Shown here one piece after another: positions 15,734 to 24,197 of a stretch of DNA of 64,000 bases (its first letter is position 1; each line of letters starts with the position of its first letter). This DNA comes from Roseomonas haemaphysalidis. GTDB lineage: Bacteria > Pseudomonadota > Alphaproteobacteria > Acetobacterales > Acetobacteraceae. A program made the translations under genes and the position numbers. The notes beneath the pieces are model-generated. The model saw only the letters and a list, made by a program, of their open reading frames with translations, was not told the origin of the DNA and searched no databases. The DNA lies in the NCBI RefSeq assembly GCF_017355405.1, contig NZ_CP061177.1, forward strand, positions 2,029,001 to 2,093,000. Reading direction: 5' to 3'.

Positions 15734-17367
15734 TGACCGCCGAAGCCCGTGAATTCGCCGCCGCCGTCCAGGCCGCGGAGATGATGAGCAACCTGTCCAC
15801 CATGGCGCGCTGGCGCAAGCTGACCGGCACGCCGGAGGAAGGCGAAAGCATCCGCTTCATCCAGCAGCGCATGGACGCCTACGGCTTCCGCACCGAGCTG
15901 CTGATGCACGATGCCTATGTGAGCCTGCCGGGCCCCGCGCATGTCACGGTGGATGGCCAGCGGCTGCAGGCCATCACGCATTCCATGTCGCTGTCCTCGC
16001 CGCCGGACGGGCTGTCCGGCCGGCTGGTCGATCTCGGCGCGGGCGACGAGGCGGCCTTCGCACGGGATGCCGACCTGCGCGGCGCCATCCTGCTGCTGGA
16101 TGGCATCGCCAGCCCGGCGGCGGCCAGCCGCGCGGCGCGCGTGGGCGCGGCGGGCACGCTGCATGTCAGCCCGCACGAGCACCTGCACGAGATGTGCATC
16201 TCCCCTGTCTGGGGCAGCCCCGGTGCCGAAACGGCGGCGCAGATGCCCGCCACGGTGGCCTGCACCATTTCGCAGGCGGATGGCCAGGCGCTGCGCGCCC
16301 GGTTGGCGGCGGGCGACGCTCCGGCGGTGGTGCTGCACGCCACGGTGGACACCGGCTGGCGACCGATCCCGCTGCTGGTGGCGGAGCTGGACGCGCCGGA
16401 TGCCACGGCCCCCTTCATCCTGTTCAGTGGCCACCACGACACCTGGTTCGAGGGCGTAATGGACAACGGTGCCGCCAACGCCACCATGATGGAGGTGGCG
16501 CGGCTGGCCGCCACCCGCCGCGCGGAATGGAAGCGCGGCCTGCGCTTCTGCTTCTGGTCTGGCCATTCCCAGGGCCGCTACGCCGGTTCCACCTGGTATG
16601 CCGACACACATTGGGCCGAGCTGGATGCCCGCTGCGCCGTGCACGTGAACGTTGATTCCACCGGCGGCCAGGGCGCCACCGTGATGACCGAGGCGCCGAG
16701 CGACGGCGCGCTGGTGGGCTTCGCGACCCAGGTGCTGCGCGACGAGCTGGGCGTGCAGCACGAGGGCAAGCGCAACGGCCGCAACGGCGATGCCTCCTTC
16801 TGGGGCATCGGCCTGCCCAGCCTGTTCAGCACGCTGAGCCACCAGCCGCCGTCCACGGTGGCGATGCGCAACCCGCTGGGCTGGTGGTGGCACACGCCGC
16901 ATGACCTGCTGGAACAGATCGACCCCGACTTCCTGGCGCGCGACACCAAGGTCTATGCGCATGCCGTGTGGCGTTTGCTGACCGAGCCGCAATTGCCGCT
17001 GGACCCGGCCGCGACCGCCGCCAGCCTGCTGGCCGAGCTGCAGCGCTGTGAAACCCCCATGCTGCCGCTGGATGCTCTCGCCGACGAGGTGGCCGCCTTG
17101 CAGGAGCGGCTGGAGCGCGGCGCGCTGGAGGATGCGGAGGCCATGCGGGTGTGCCGCGCGCTGGTGCCGCTGGACTTCACTTCCGGCGACCGCTTCGCCC
17201 ACGACCCGGCCTTGCCGCAGCCGGCCTGGCCGGTGCTGGAGCCGCTGCGTGCCCTGGCCCGGGCGGAAGAGGGCAGCGAGGCGGCGCACCGCTTGGTCGT
17301 TTCTGCCCGCCGGACCACCAACCGGGTGCGCCATGCGGTGCGTCAGGCCATGCTCGCCCTGGCCTGA
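15733..17367 (+). CDS. M28-family peptidase-like protein with altered active site
   Basis: A 544-residue protein with a PA-domain-like insert (about 60-200) and an M28 zinc-aminopeptidase core. Seen: SGHHDTWFEGVMDNGAAN gives His234, Asp236 and the bridging Asp244; HVNVDSTGG gives Asp308; WWHTPHDLLEQID gives the last His. The place where M28 enzymes carry the Glu-Glu pair (proton shuttle and ligand) reads FWSGHSQGRYAGSTWYAD, so His278-Ser279 replace it. The fold is clear but classic aminopeptidase chemistry is doubtful. The start overlaps the preceding stop. It is coupled to a PanE-like reductase and faces a GntR regulator, so it is probably catabolic. Confidence 0.8.
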   Translation: MTAEAREFAAAVQAAEMMSNLSTMARWRKLTGTPEEGESIRFIQQRMDAYGFRTELLMHDAYVSLPGPAHVTVDGQRLQAITHSMSLSSPPDGLSGRLVDLGAGDEAAFARDADLRGAILLLDGIASPAAASRAARVGAAGTLHVSPHEHLHEMCISPVWGSPGAETAAQMPATVACTISQADGQALRARLAAGDAPAVVLHATVDTGWRPIPLLVAELDAPDATAPFILFSGHHDTWFEGVMDNGAANATMMEVARLAATRRAEWKRGLRFCFWSGHSQGRYAGSTWYADTHWAELDARCAVHVNVDSTGGQGATVMTEAPSDGALVGFATQVLRDELGVQHEGKRNGRNGDASFWGIGLPSLFSTLSHQPPSTVAMRNPLGWWWHTPHDLLEQIDPDFLARDTKVYAHAVWRLLTEPQLPLDPAATAASLLAELQRCETPMLPLDALADEVAALQERLERGALEDAEAMRVCRALVPLDFTSGDRFAHDPALPQPAWPVLEPLRALARAEEGSEAAHRLVVSARRTTNRVRHAVRQAMLALA

Positions 17368-17523
17368 CGCCCCCCGGGGCATGGCAACGGAAGCCGCCGG
17401 GCCGCATGGCCCCCCCCCGGGGTCGTGTGCGCCGGGCGCCTGTCGCGGCGTCCGCACGGGAGCCATGCGGCTCCGCATTCTTGACATGAACAGGCAGGCT
17501 GGCCCAGGAATGGCGCAACATCA

Positions 17524-17562
17524 TTCCAAAATGACCGGCCCTGCTGTTCTTTCCAAAGTGAC
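17524..17562. repeat. Pair of 12-base direct repeats upstream of a binding-protein gene
   Basis: TTCCAAAATGAC at 17524-17535 and TTCCAAAGTGAC at 17551-17562 differ by one base and start 27 bases apart. The first is flanked to give CATTCCAAAATG, which has inverted CATT/AATG ends. They lie 42 bases before the ATG at 17604, in a 236-base gap, and stand out as A/T-rich in this genome. A TTGACA occurs at 17481-17486. Probably regulator sites; the regulator is unknown. Confidence 0.45.
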
Positions 17563-17603
17563 ACGGCGGAAAGGCAAGCGTGGCCGAAAGGGAAACGTTG
17601 TCC

Positions 17604-19190
17604 ATGCTGCGTCGTCAATTCCTGGGCGGGGTTTCCCTCGCCGCCATTGCGCCGCTGGCCATGCCGCGGCTGGCCCGCGCGCAGAACGCCGCAACGCTGC
17701 GCTTCGTGCCCTTTGTGGACCTGTCGCTGCTCGACCCTGTGGCCACCACCGCGACGCCCACGCGCAACCATGCCTTCCTGGTGTTCGACACGCTGTACGG
17801 CCTGGATGCCAGCTTCCAGCCACAGCCGCAGATGGTGCAGGGCCATGTGGTGGAGGACGACGGCAAGCTGTGGAAGCTGACGCTGCGCGACGGGCTGAAG
17901 TTCCACGATGGCACCGCCGTGACGGCCAGGGACTGCGTGGCCAGCATCCGGCGCTGGGCGGTGCGCGACACCTACGGACAGGTCTTGATGGGCGTGACGG
18001 ACGAGCTGTCCGCGCCCGATGACAAGACCATCCAGTTCCGGCTGAAGAAGGCGTTCCCGCTGCTGCCGGCGGCGCTGGCCAAGCCATCCCCCAGCATGTG
18101 CGCGATGATGCCGGAACGGCTGGCCAAGACCGACCCCTTGAAGGCGGTGCCCGAGTTGGTGGGCTCGGGACCGTTCCGTTGGGTGCCGGCGGATTACATG
18201 TCCGGGGCCCGCGCGGCCTATGCGCGGTTCGATGGCTACGTGCCGCGCGCCGATGGCACGGTGGGTGGCACCGCCGGCCCCAAGGTGGCGCATTTCGAGC
18301 GCGTGGAATGGCTGACCATGCCGGATGCCTCGGCGGCCGCCTCCGCGCTGCGGGCGGGCGAGGTGGACTGGCTGGAAACGCCGTCGCCGGACCTGGCCAG
18401 CCTGTTGAAGCGCGACCGCAACCTGCGGGTGGAAGTCACGGACCGCCAGGGGCTGACGCCGCTGTTCCGGTTCAACTGCATCCAGCCGCCGTTCGACAAC
18501 GTGGCGCTGCGGCGCGCGGTGCTGGGGGCGGTGGACCAGTCGGAGTTCATGCAGTCCTACAGCAGCGACCCCGAGACGTGGCACGTCAAGCTCGGCATGT
18601 TCTGCCCCGGCACGCCGCTGGCCAACGACGCAGGCTTCGACAGGCTGTTCGGCAAGACGGACATCGCGCGCGCCAAGGCGGAAGTCGTGGCCAGCGGCTA
18701 CAAGGGCGAGAAGGTGGCGTTCCTGCTGCCGATGGACCATCCGATCAGCGCGCCGCTGTCGCAGGTGGCGATCGACCTGTTCCAGCGCATCGGCCTGAAC
18801 GTCGAGGCCCAGGCCATGGACACCGGCACCCTTTACGCCCGCCGCAACTCGCGCGAGCCGGTGGAGAAGGGCGGCTGGAGCATCTTCCCCTCCATGGTCG
18901 CGGGGCTGAACCTGCTGGACCCCGGCGTGCACATCTGGACGCGCGGCAACGGCGCCGCCGGCTGGTTCGGCTGGCCCACCAGCCCGGAGGCGGAGCGGCT
19001 GCGCGAAGCCTGGTTCTATGAAAGCGACCCCGCCAAGCAACAGGCGCTGGGCACGCAGATCCAGGTGCAGGCCTGGCAGGACGCCACCATCATCCCCACC
19101 GGGCAGATCTTCCAGCCCATGGCCTGGCGCCGCGACATCGACGGCATGGTCGATGGCTTCGTGAAGTTCTGGAACGTGCGGCGCGTGTGA
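17604..19190 (+). CDS. ABC transporter substrate-binding protein, SBP family 5 (orphan)
   Basis: A 528-residue periplasmic receptor paralogous to the one at 11305-12849. Shared blocks include LRFVPFVDLSLLDPV, PQPQMVQGHVVEDDG, LRDGLKFHDGTAVTARDCVA, GSGPFRWVPADYM and VEWLTMPDASAAASALRAGE. The leader MLRRQFLGGVSLAAIAPLA has a twin-arginine pattern with cleavage near ARAQ. GAAAGGG about 11 bases before the ATG at 17604 favours this start over the GTG at 17580. No transporter subunits are adjacent. The pair of direct repeats upstream suggests its own regulation. Confidence 0.88.
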   Translation: MLRRQFLGGVSLAAIAPLAMPRLARAQNAATLRFVPFVDLSLLDPVATTATPTRNHAFLVFDTLYGLDASFQPQPQMVQGHVVEDDGKLWKLTLRDGLKFHDGTAVTARDCVASIRRWAVRDTYGQVLMGVTDELSAPDDKTIQFRLKKAFPLLPAALAKPSPSMCAMMPERLAKTDPLKAVPELVGSGPFRWVPADYMSGARAAYARFDGYVPRADGTVGGTAGPKVAHFERVEWLTMPDASAAASALRAGEVDWLETPSPDLASLLKRDRNLRVEVTDRQGLTPLFRFNCIQPPFDNVALRRAVLGAVDQSEFMQSYSSDPETWHVKLGMFCPGTPLANDAGFDRLFGKTDIARAKAEVVASGYKGEKVAFLLPMDHPISAPLSQVAIDLFQRIGLNVEAQAMDTGTLYARRNSREPVEKGGWSIFPSMVAGLNLLDPGVHIWTRGNGAAGWFGWPTSPEAERLREAWFYESDPAKQQALGTQIQVQAWQDATIIPTGQIFQPMAWRRDIDGMVDGFVKFWNVRRV

Positions 19191-19206
19191 GCCAGAGCGC
19201 GGGCTG

Positions 19207-19524
19207 TCAGCGCAACACGCTGGCACCCGCCGCCACATGGGCCAGAGCCAAGCCGCAGCGCTGCCGATGCGCCGCGGCGAAGGCGTCGCGTTCCAGTGCC
19301 TCGCATTCGTCCAGGTAGCGCAGCAGCCGCCGCTCGGCGCGCGCCGAGCTCGCGGCCTTGCGGCGAAAGGCGCGCCACAGCATCAGCGCGTTGACGGCCC
19401 AAGCGTCATAGGCATGGGACTGCAGTCGGCGGCGGATGGCGGGCGGCAGGGCGTCGAAGGCGGCCCAGTCGTCGCCGGGGTGGCGGCGCCACAGGGTTTC
19501 GCGGGCGGTGATGTCATTCGGCAT
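19207..19524 (-). CDS. Small hypothetical protein (possibly DUF6525-like)
   Basis: A 105-residue, Arg/Ala/Leu-rich soluble protein with no signal or membrane segment. Features: an N-terminal ARETLWRRHPGDDWAAFDAL, a central PPAIRRRLQSHAYDAWAVNA and a helical C-terminal half with many Arg and Glu. The combination of a basic stretch, D..A/FD.LP and a W-rich helix recalls small alphaproteobacterial DUF6525 proteins, but this is a weak match by eye. The Met at 19524 starts just downstream of an AT-rich palindrome; an upstream Met at 19548 would run through it. It lies 46 bases after the MBL hydrolase gene on the same strand. Confidence 0.6.
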   Translation of the reverse strand: MPNDITARETLWRRHPGDDWAAFDALPPAIRRRLQSHAYDAWAVNALMLWRAFRRKAASSARAERRLLRYLDECEALERDAFAAAHRQRCGLALAHVAAGASVLR

Positions 19525-19528
19525 GGAA

Positions 19529-19546
19529 GTTATGATATAACATAAC
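19529..19546. promoter_or_regulatory. AT-rich 18-base palindrome before the small hypothetical gene
   Basis: GTTATG-ATATAA-CATAAC has perfect 6-base arms around an A/T core, striking in a GC-rich genome. It ends 5 bases before the start codon at 19524 (minus strand). On the minus strand it contains TTATAT/TATATC, usable as a -10 for a nearly leaderless transcript. An operator overlapping a promoter is the simplest reading. Confidence 0.5.
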
Positions 19547-19570
19547 AATTCAACCGAAAAGCCGGGAGCG

Positions 19571-20572
19571 TCAGTCCCGGCGTCGGTAACGCGAAACCCC
19601 GTCCGCGCCGTCCAGCCGTTCCACCAAGCCGCTGCCGATCAGCCGGTGCAAGTGCGCCAGCCCCTCGCCGATCACGAAGCCGGTCTGGCTGTCCGGCATG
19701 TCGCGCGGGAACAGCACCTTGGCGGCCTCATAGGCGGTCATTGGCTCCGTCAGCGCGGCGGCGAGGGTGCGCAGCCGTTCGGCATGGTGGGCGTCCAGCC
19801 AGTCCAGGCGGGCATGCAGTTCGGAAAACGGCTCGCCATGCGATGGCAGCACCAGCGTGTCGGCGGGCAGGTCGCGGAAGGTGGCGTTGCTGGCCAGGAA
19901 GTCGGCCAGCGGGTCGGCCTCCGGCTCCCAGCTCACCAGGCCGATATAGGGCGAGATGCGGGGCAGGATCTGGTCGGCGCCGATCAGCACCTGCAGCGCC
20001 GCGCAGTACAGGCAAACCATCTCGGGCGCGTGGCCGCGGCCGATCCGGACCTGCCAGTCGTGGCCGCCGATCCGCAGCATCTGCCCCGCCGCGAGCACCT
20101 GATACGCCTTGGGCACCGGCACGACCTCGGCCCGGAACAGCGGCGCGCGGGTGGTCAGGTGGTCCAGGTAGCTTTGCGGCGCACCGGCCTCGGCGCCCTG
20201 GCGGATCTGCCCGGCCATCAGTGCCCCGGGGTCCTCGGCCAGCAGCAGGCGGGTCAGCAGGTATTCGCTGCGGCTCATCAGCAGCGGGGCGTTCCAGCGC
20301 TCGCACATCCACCCCGCCAGCCCGACGTGGTCGTAATGGAAGTGCGTGATCAGCACGCGGGTGATCGGCCGGCCGTCCAGCACGGTGGCGAAGATGCTGT
20401 CCCACAGCTCGCACGCTCCGGGGACGGCACCGCCGGCATCCACCAGCAGCCAGCCCTCACCGTCGCGCAGCAGCCAGGCGTTCACGTGGCCGGGCGGAAA
20501 CGGCAGCGGCATGCGGACCCAAAGCAGGCCGGGCAGGATTTCGGTGGTCTCGCCGGGGAGGGGGGGCTGCAT
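19571..20572 (-). CDS. MBL-fold metallo-hydrolase
   Basis: A 333-residue metallo-beta-lactamase-fold hydrolase with the di-zinc motif THFHYDH (His77, His79, Asp81, His82). Further ligands are the His in GRGHAPEM, the Asp in LIGADQIL and the His in LPSHGEPF. The C-terminal 80 residues (KVLFPRDM, GEGLAHLHRLIGSGLVERL) look like the winged-helix extension of LACTB2/glyoxalase-II-like enzymes that act on thioesters or nucleic acids. The Met at 20572 begins the alignable part; longer frames add low-complexity sequence. It sits 83 bases downstream of mutL on the same strand, possibly cotranscribed. The substrate is unknown. Confidence 0.85.
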   Translation of the reverse strand: MQPPLPGETTEILPGLLWVRMPLPFPPGHVNAWLLRDGEGWLLVDAGGAVPGACELWDSIFATVLDGRPITRVLITHFHYDHVGLAGWMCERWNAPLLMSRSEYLLTRLLLAEDPGALMAGQIRQGAEAGAPQSYLDHLTTRAPLFRAEVVPVPKAYQVLAAGQMLRIGGHDWQVRIGRGHAPEMVCLYCAALQVLIGADQILPRISPYIGLVSWEPEADPLADFLASNATFRDLPADTLVLPSHGEPFSELHARLDWLDAHHAERLRTLAAALTEPMTAYEAAKVLFPRDMPDSQTGFVIGEGLAHLHRLIGSGLVERLDGADGVSRYRRRD

Positions 20573-20655
20573 CGCGTGCTTTCGCTGTGGATGGAATGCG
20601 GGGGTAACGCGGCGGGTGGCGCCGCGGCAACCGCCCGGGCCGCGATGCAGCGATG

Positions 20656-22455
20656 TCAGCGGCGGCCGAACAGCTTCTCGAACTCCGGCTTGCCGACGCG
20701 CAGAAAGGTGGGGCGGCCGTGCGAGCAGGTGGCGGCACGCGGCGTCGCCTCCATTTGGCGCAGGAGGGCGGCCATCTCTTCCGGCTTCAGGCGGCGGCCG
20801 GCGCGGATGGAGCCGTGGCAGGCCATGCGGGCGATGGCGGCATCCAGCCGCCGGTCCAGCGCCGTGGCTTCCTCCCATTCCGCCAGCTCGGCGGCGAGGT
20901 CGCGCAGCAGCGGCGCGGGGTCGGGGTTGCCCAGCAGCGCCGGCATGGCGCGCACCAGCAGGGCACCACCGCCGAAGCCCTCGATCTCCAGCCCCAGCTT
21001 GGCCAGCAGCGGGGCGGCCTCGGCCAGCCGGGCGGCGTCCAGCGCCGGCATCTCCACCACCGCCGGCAGCAGCAGCGCCTGGGTGCGCACGGTGCCGCCA
21101 TCCAGGAACTGCGCCCGCAACTGCTCGTGCATCAGCCGCTCATGCGCCGCGTGCTGGTCCACCAGCACCAGGGCACCATCGGGGGCCTCGGCCAGGATGT
21201 AGGTGTCCAACAGCTGCGCCAGGGGGCGGCCCAGCGGCTGGTCGGCCTCGGCCGGCAGGGGCGCTGCGGCGGCGGGGGCCGTGGTGGCATAGGGCGCGGG
21301 CGCGGGCAGGCGCAGGCCGGGCTGCCAGGACGGGCGCGGCGGCGGGGTCAGCGCGGGCAGGGGGGTTTCCGCGAAGCCGGGGGCGGCATAGGCGGGTTGC
21401 GGCGGCGGCATCGGCGCCGGCGCGGGAGGCGGCGCGGCGGCGGGCGCGGTGCCGGCGCCCACCGCCAGCGCCCGGCGCAAGGCCGAGATCAGCGCGCCGC
21501 GCACATTGGCGGCGTCGCGGAAGCGCAGCTCGGTCTTCATGGGGTGGACGTTGACGTCCACCGCCCCGGGCGGCAGGTCGAGGAACAGGGCGGCCACCGG
21601 CTGGCGGCCGTTGGCGATCAGGTCGCGATACGCCACGCGCAGCGCCGCGCGCAGCAGCGGGTCGCGCACCGGGCGGCGGTTGACCACCAGGTGCTGCTCG
21701 GCCCCCGTGGCGCGGGTGTGGGTCGGCAAGGCCGCCACGCCGTCCAGCGCCAGCTCGCTCCACAGGCCCGTGACGGGCACGGAGGCACGGGCGAACTCCG
21801 GCCCCAGCAGCGCCGCGACGCGGCCTACCCGGTCACCGGCGGCGAGGTTCAGCACCTCGCGCCCTTCGACCTCGACGCGGAAGGCGACCTCGGGCCAGGC
21901 CAGCGCGAGACGGCGCACGGCCTCCACGGCATGGGCCGCCTCGGTCGGCGGGGTCTTCATGAACTTGCGCCGGGCGGGGGTGGCGAAGAACAGGTCCCGC
22001 ACCTCGATGCGCGTGCCGGGGGCGCCCGAAGCCGGCGCCGCCTCGCCCTTGCGGCCGGCTTCCACCTCCAGCCGATGGGCATCCGCGCCCGGCTTGCGGC
22101 TGGTGATGCTCATGCGGGACACGGCGGCGATGGAAGGCAGCGCCTCGCCCCGGAAGCCCAGGGTGGCGATGGCGAAGAGCGTCGCCTCGTCCGGCAGCTT
22201 GGAGGTGGCGTGGCGCTCGACGGCGAGGACGAGATCCTCGGCCGTCATGCCGGCGCCGTCATCCTCCACCAGGATGCGCGACAGGCCGCCGCCTTCCAAC
22301 GCCACGGAGACGTGGCGGGCGCCGGCGTCCAGCGCGTTCTCCACCAGCTCCTTCACCGCCGCCGCCGGCCGCTCCACTACCTCGCCGGCGGCGATCCGGT
22401 CGGCGGTGGCGGAAGGCAGCAGGCGGATCGGGTTCAGTTGTCCAGGCCCTGCCAT
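20656..22455 (-). CDS. mutL: DNA mismatch repair protein MutL (endonuclease type)
   Basis: A 599-residue mismatch-repair ATPase. The GHKL N-terminal domain shows KELVENALDAGA, LVEDDGAGM, HATSKL and GFRGEALPSIA. A Pro/Ala-rich linker (about residues 320-400) leads to the dimerisation domain. The C-terminal metal-endonuclease motifs are present: DQHAAHERLMHEQL, ACHGSIRAG and CSHGRPTF near the end. Strand discrimination is therefore probably intrinsic, as in MutH-less bacteria. The ATG overlaps the last 22 bases of pgi, so the two genes are linked in one transcript. Confidence 0.95.
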   Translation of the reverse strand: MAGPGQLNPIRLLPSATADRIAAGEVVERPAAAVKELVENALDAGARHVSVALEGGGLSRILVEDDGAGMTAEDLVLAVERHATSKLPDEATLFAIATLGFRGEALPSIAAVSRMSITSRKPGADAHRLEVEAGRKGEAAPASGAPGTRIEVRDLFFATPARRKFMKTPPTEAAHAVEAVRRLALAWPEVAFRVEVEGREVLNLAAGDRVGRVAALLGPEFARASVPVTGLWSELALDGVAALPTHTRATGAEQHLVVNRRPVRDPLLRAALRVAYRDLIANGRQPVAALFLDLPPGAVDVNVHPMKTELRFRDAANVRGALISALRRALAVGAGTAPAAAPPPAPAPMPPPQPAYAAPGFAETPLPALTPPPRPSWQPGLRLPAPAPYATTAPAAAAPLPAEADQPLGRPLAQLLDTYILAEAPDGALVLVDQHAAHERLMHEQLRAQFLDGGTVRTQALLLPAVVEMPALDAARLAEAAPLLAKLGLEIEGFGGGALLVRAMPALLGNPDPAPLLRDLAAELAEWEEATALDRRLDAAIARMACHGSIRAGRRLKPEEMAALLRQMEATPRAATCSHGRPTFLRVGKPEFEKLFGRR

Positions 22456-24095
22456 GCGCGCAACTGGCCGATCAGCCCGGCGGTGGACGGGTCATGCGCC
22501 CCGACGCGGCCTTCCGGCAGCAGCTCGGGCAGGATGGAGGTGGACAGCTGCTTGCCCAGCTCGACACCCCATTGGTCAAAGGCATCGACGTCCCACAGCA
22601 CGCCCAGGCAGAACACCTTGTGCTCGTAGAGCGCCACGATCTGGCCGAGCATCTGGGGGTCGAGGCGCGGCAGCAGCAGCGTGGTGCTGGGCCGGTCGCC
22701 GGGGAAGACGCGGTGCGGCAACAGGCGCTCCACGTCTTCGGCGCTTTTGCCGGCGGCGGTCATCTCGGCACGCACCTCGTCCTCGCCGCGGCCGCGCAGC
22801 AGCGCCTCCGCCTGCGCCAGCCCGTTGGCCAGCAGCAGGCGGTGGTTGCCGGCATACGGGTGGCTGGGGTTGGCGATCAGCACGAAGTCGGCCGGCACGG
22901 GCGTGGTGCCCTGGTGCAGCAGCTGCATGAAGGAGTGCTGCGCGTTGGTGCCCGGTTCGCCGAAGATCACCGGCCCGGTCAGGTGCTTCACCGGCAGTCC
23001 GCCCTTGGTCACCCGCTTGCCGAGGCTTTCCATCTCCAGCTGCTGCAGGTGGGCGGGAAAGCGCGACAGGCGGTGGTCGTAGGGCAGGATGGCGTGGTTA
23101 TCAAGACCCAGGCCATTGACGTGCCACACCGTGGTCAAGGCCAGCAGCAGCGGCAGGTTGGCGGCGGGCGGCGCGGACAGGAAATGCTCGTCCATGGCGC
23201 GGGCGCCGGCCAGCAGCCGGATGAAGTCGTCCCAGCCGCAGCCCAGCGCGATGGATAGGCCGATCGCCGACCACAGCGAGAAGCGCCCACCGACCCAGTC
23301 GTGGAACCCGAAGACGCGGTCCGACGGCACGCCGAACTCGGCGGTCGCCTTGTGGTTGGTGGACAGTGCCACGAGGTGCTGGCGCATCCCCTCGGTGCCC
23401 AGGGTCTGTTCCAGCCAGCCGCGCACCACCCGGGCATTGGCCATGGTTTCGGCCGTGGTGAAGGTCTTGGAGGCGATCAGCACCAGGGTGCGACCGGGGT
23501 TCAGCCGGGGGCGGATCAGCTCCCAGTTGTGCGCGTCCGCATTGGCCAGGTAGAGCGGCCGCATGGGCGAGCCCTCGTGCCACATGGCGCGCGACGCCAT
23601 GAAGGGACCGAGGTCGGAGCCGCCGATGCCGATGTTGATAACGTCGGTGAAAGTCTCGCCCGTGGCGGAGCGGATCTCGCCGGCATGCACCGCGCGGGTG
23701 AAGCGCTCCATCGCCGCCATGGTGGCGTCCACGTCGGCCGAGGCGTCGTCCACCCCGCCATCGGCGCGGCGGGCCTTGAAGCCGGCGCCGGGCGGCGCGC
23801 GCAGCGCCATGTGCAGCACCGCGCGGTCCTCGGTGTTGTTGACGCGCTCGCCGGCGGCCATGGCATCGCGCGCCGCCATCACGCCGGTGGCCTCGGCCAG
23901 CCCCAGCAGGGCCTGCATGGCCGCATCGTCGATCGCGGTCTTGGACAGGTCCAGCAGCATGTCGCAGGCCTGCCAGTGGAACTTCTCGAAGCGCGCGGCA
24001 TCGCGCGAGAACAAGGAGCGGATCGCCGTGGCCCCGGGCCTCTGGGCCAGGGCAAGGAGCCGGTTCCAGGCAGCGTCGGGCGCAACAGGCGTCAT
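22434..24095 (-). CDS. pgi: Glucose-6-phosphate isomerase
   Basis: A 553-residue cytosolic enzyme interconverting glucose-6-phosphate and fructose-6-phosphate. Signatures: INIGIGGSDLGPFMASRAM and SKTFTTAETMANA bind the sugar phosphate, GGRFSLWSAIGLSIAL is the PGI signature 1 region, and GEPGTNAQHSFMQLLHQG carries the catalytic His region. The Met at 24095 gives the E. coli-like length (549) and has GGAA at a usable distance; a Met at 24146 would add 17 residues. It overlaps mutL at its end and follows the inactive M16 gene by 102 bases on the opposite side of a short gap. Confidence 0.95.
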   Translation of the reverse strand: MTPVAPDAAWNRLLALAQRPGATAIRSLFSRDAARFEKFHWQACDMLLDLSKTAIDDAAMQALLGLAEATGVMAARDAMAAGERVNNTEDRAVLHMALRAPPGAGFKARRADGGVDDASADVDATMAAMERFTRAVHAGEIRSATGETFTDVINIGIGGSDLGPFMASRAMWHEGSPMRPLYLANADAHNWELIRPRLNPGRTLVLIASKTFTTAETMANARVVRGWLEQTLGTEGMRQHLVALSTNHKATAEFGVPSDRVFGFHDWVGGRFSLWSAIGLSIALGCGWDDFIRLLAGARAMDEHFLSAPPAANLPLLLALTTVWHVNGLGLDNHAILPYDHRLSRFPAHLQQLEMESLGKRVTKGGLPVKHLTGPVIFGEPGTNAQHSFMQLLHQGTTPVPADFVLIANPSHPYAGNHRLLLANGLAQAEALLRGRGEDEVRAEMTAAGKSAEDVERLLPHRVFPGDRPSTTLLLPRLDPQMLGQIVALYEHKVFCLGVLWDVDAFDQWGVELGKQLSTSILPELLPEGRVGAHDPSTAGLIGQLRAWQGLDN

Positions 24096-24197
24096 CACGG
24101 GTTCCGTTTGTCCCACCGCGTGAGGCGCGGCGGTCTTTTGGCGCATTCGGCTGATTCCGGTCGCGCGGTGAGCATCGTAGCCGTTTTGGCGCCGATG

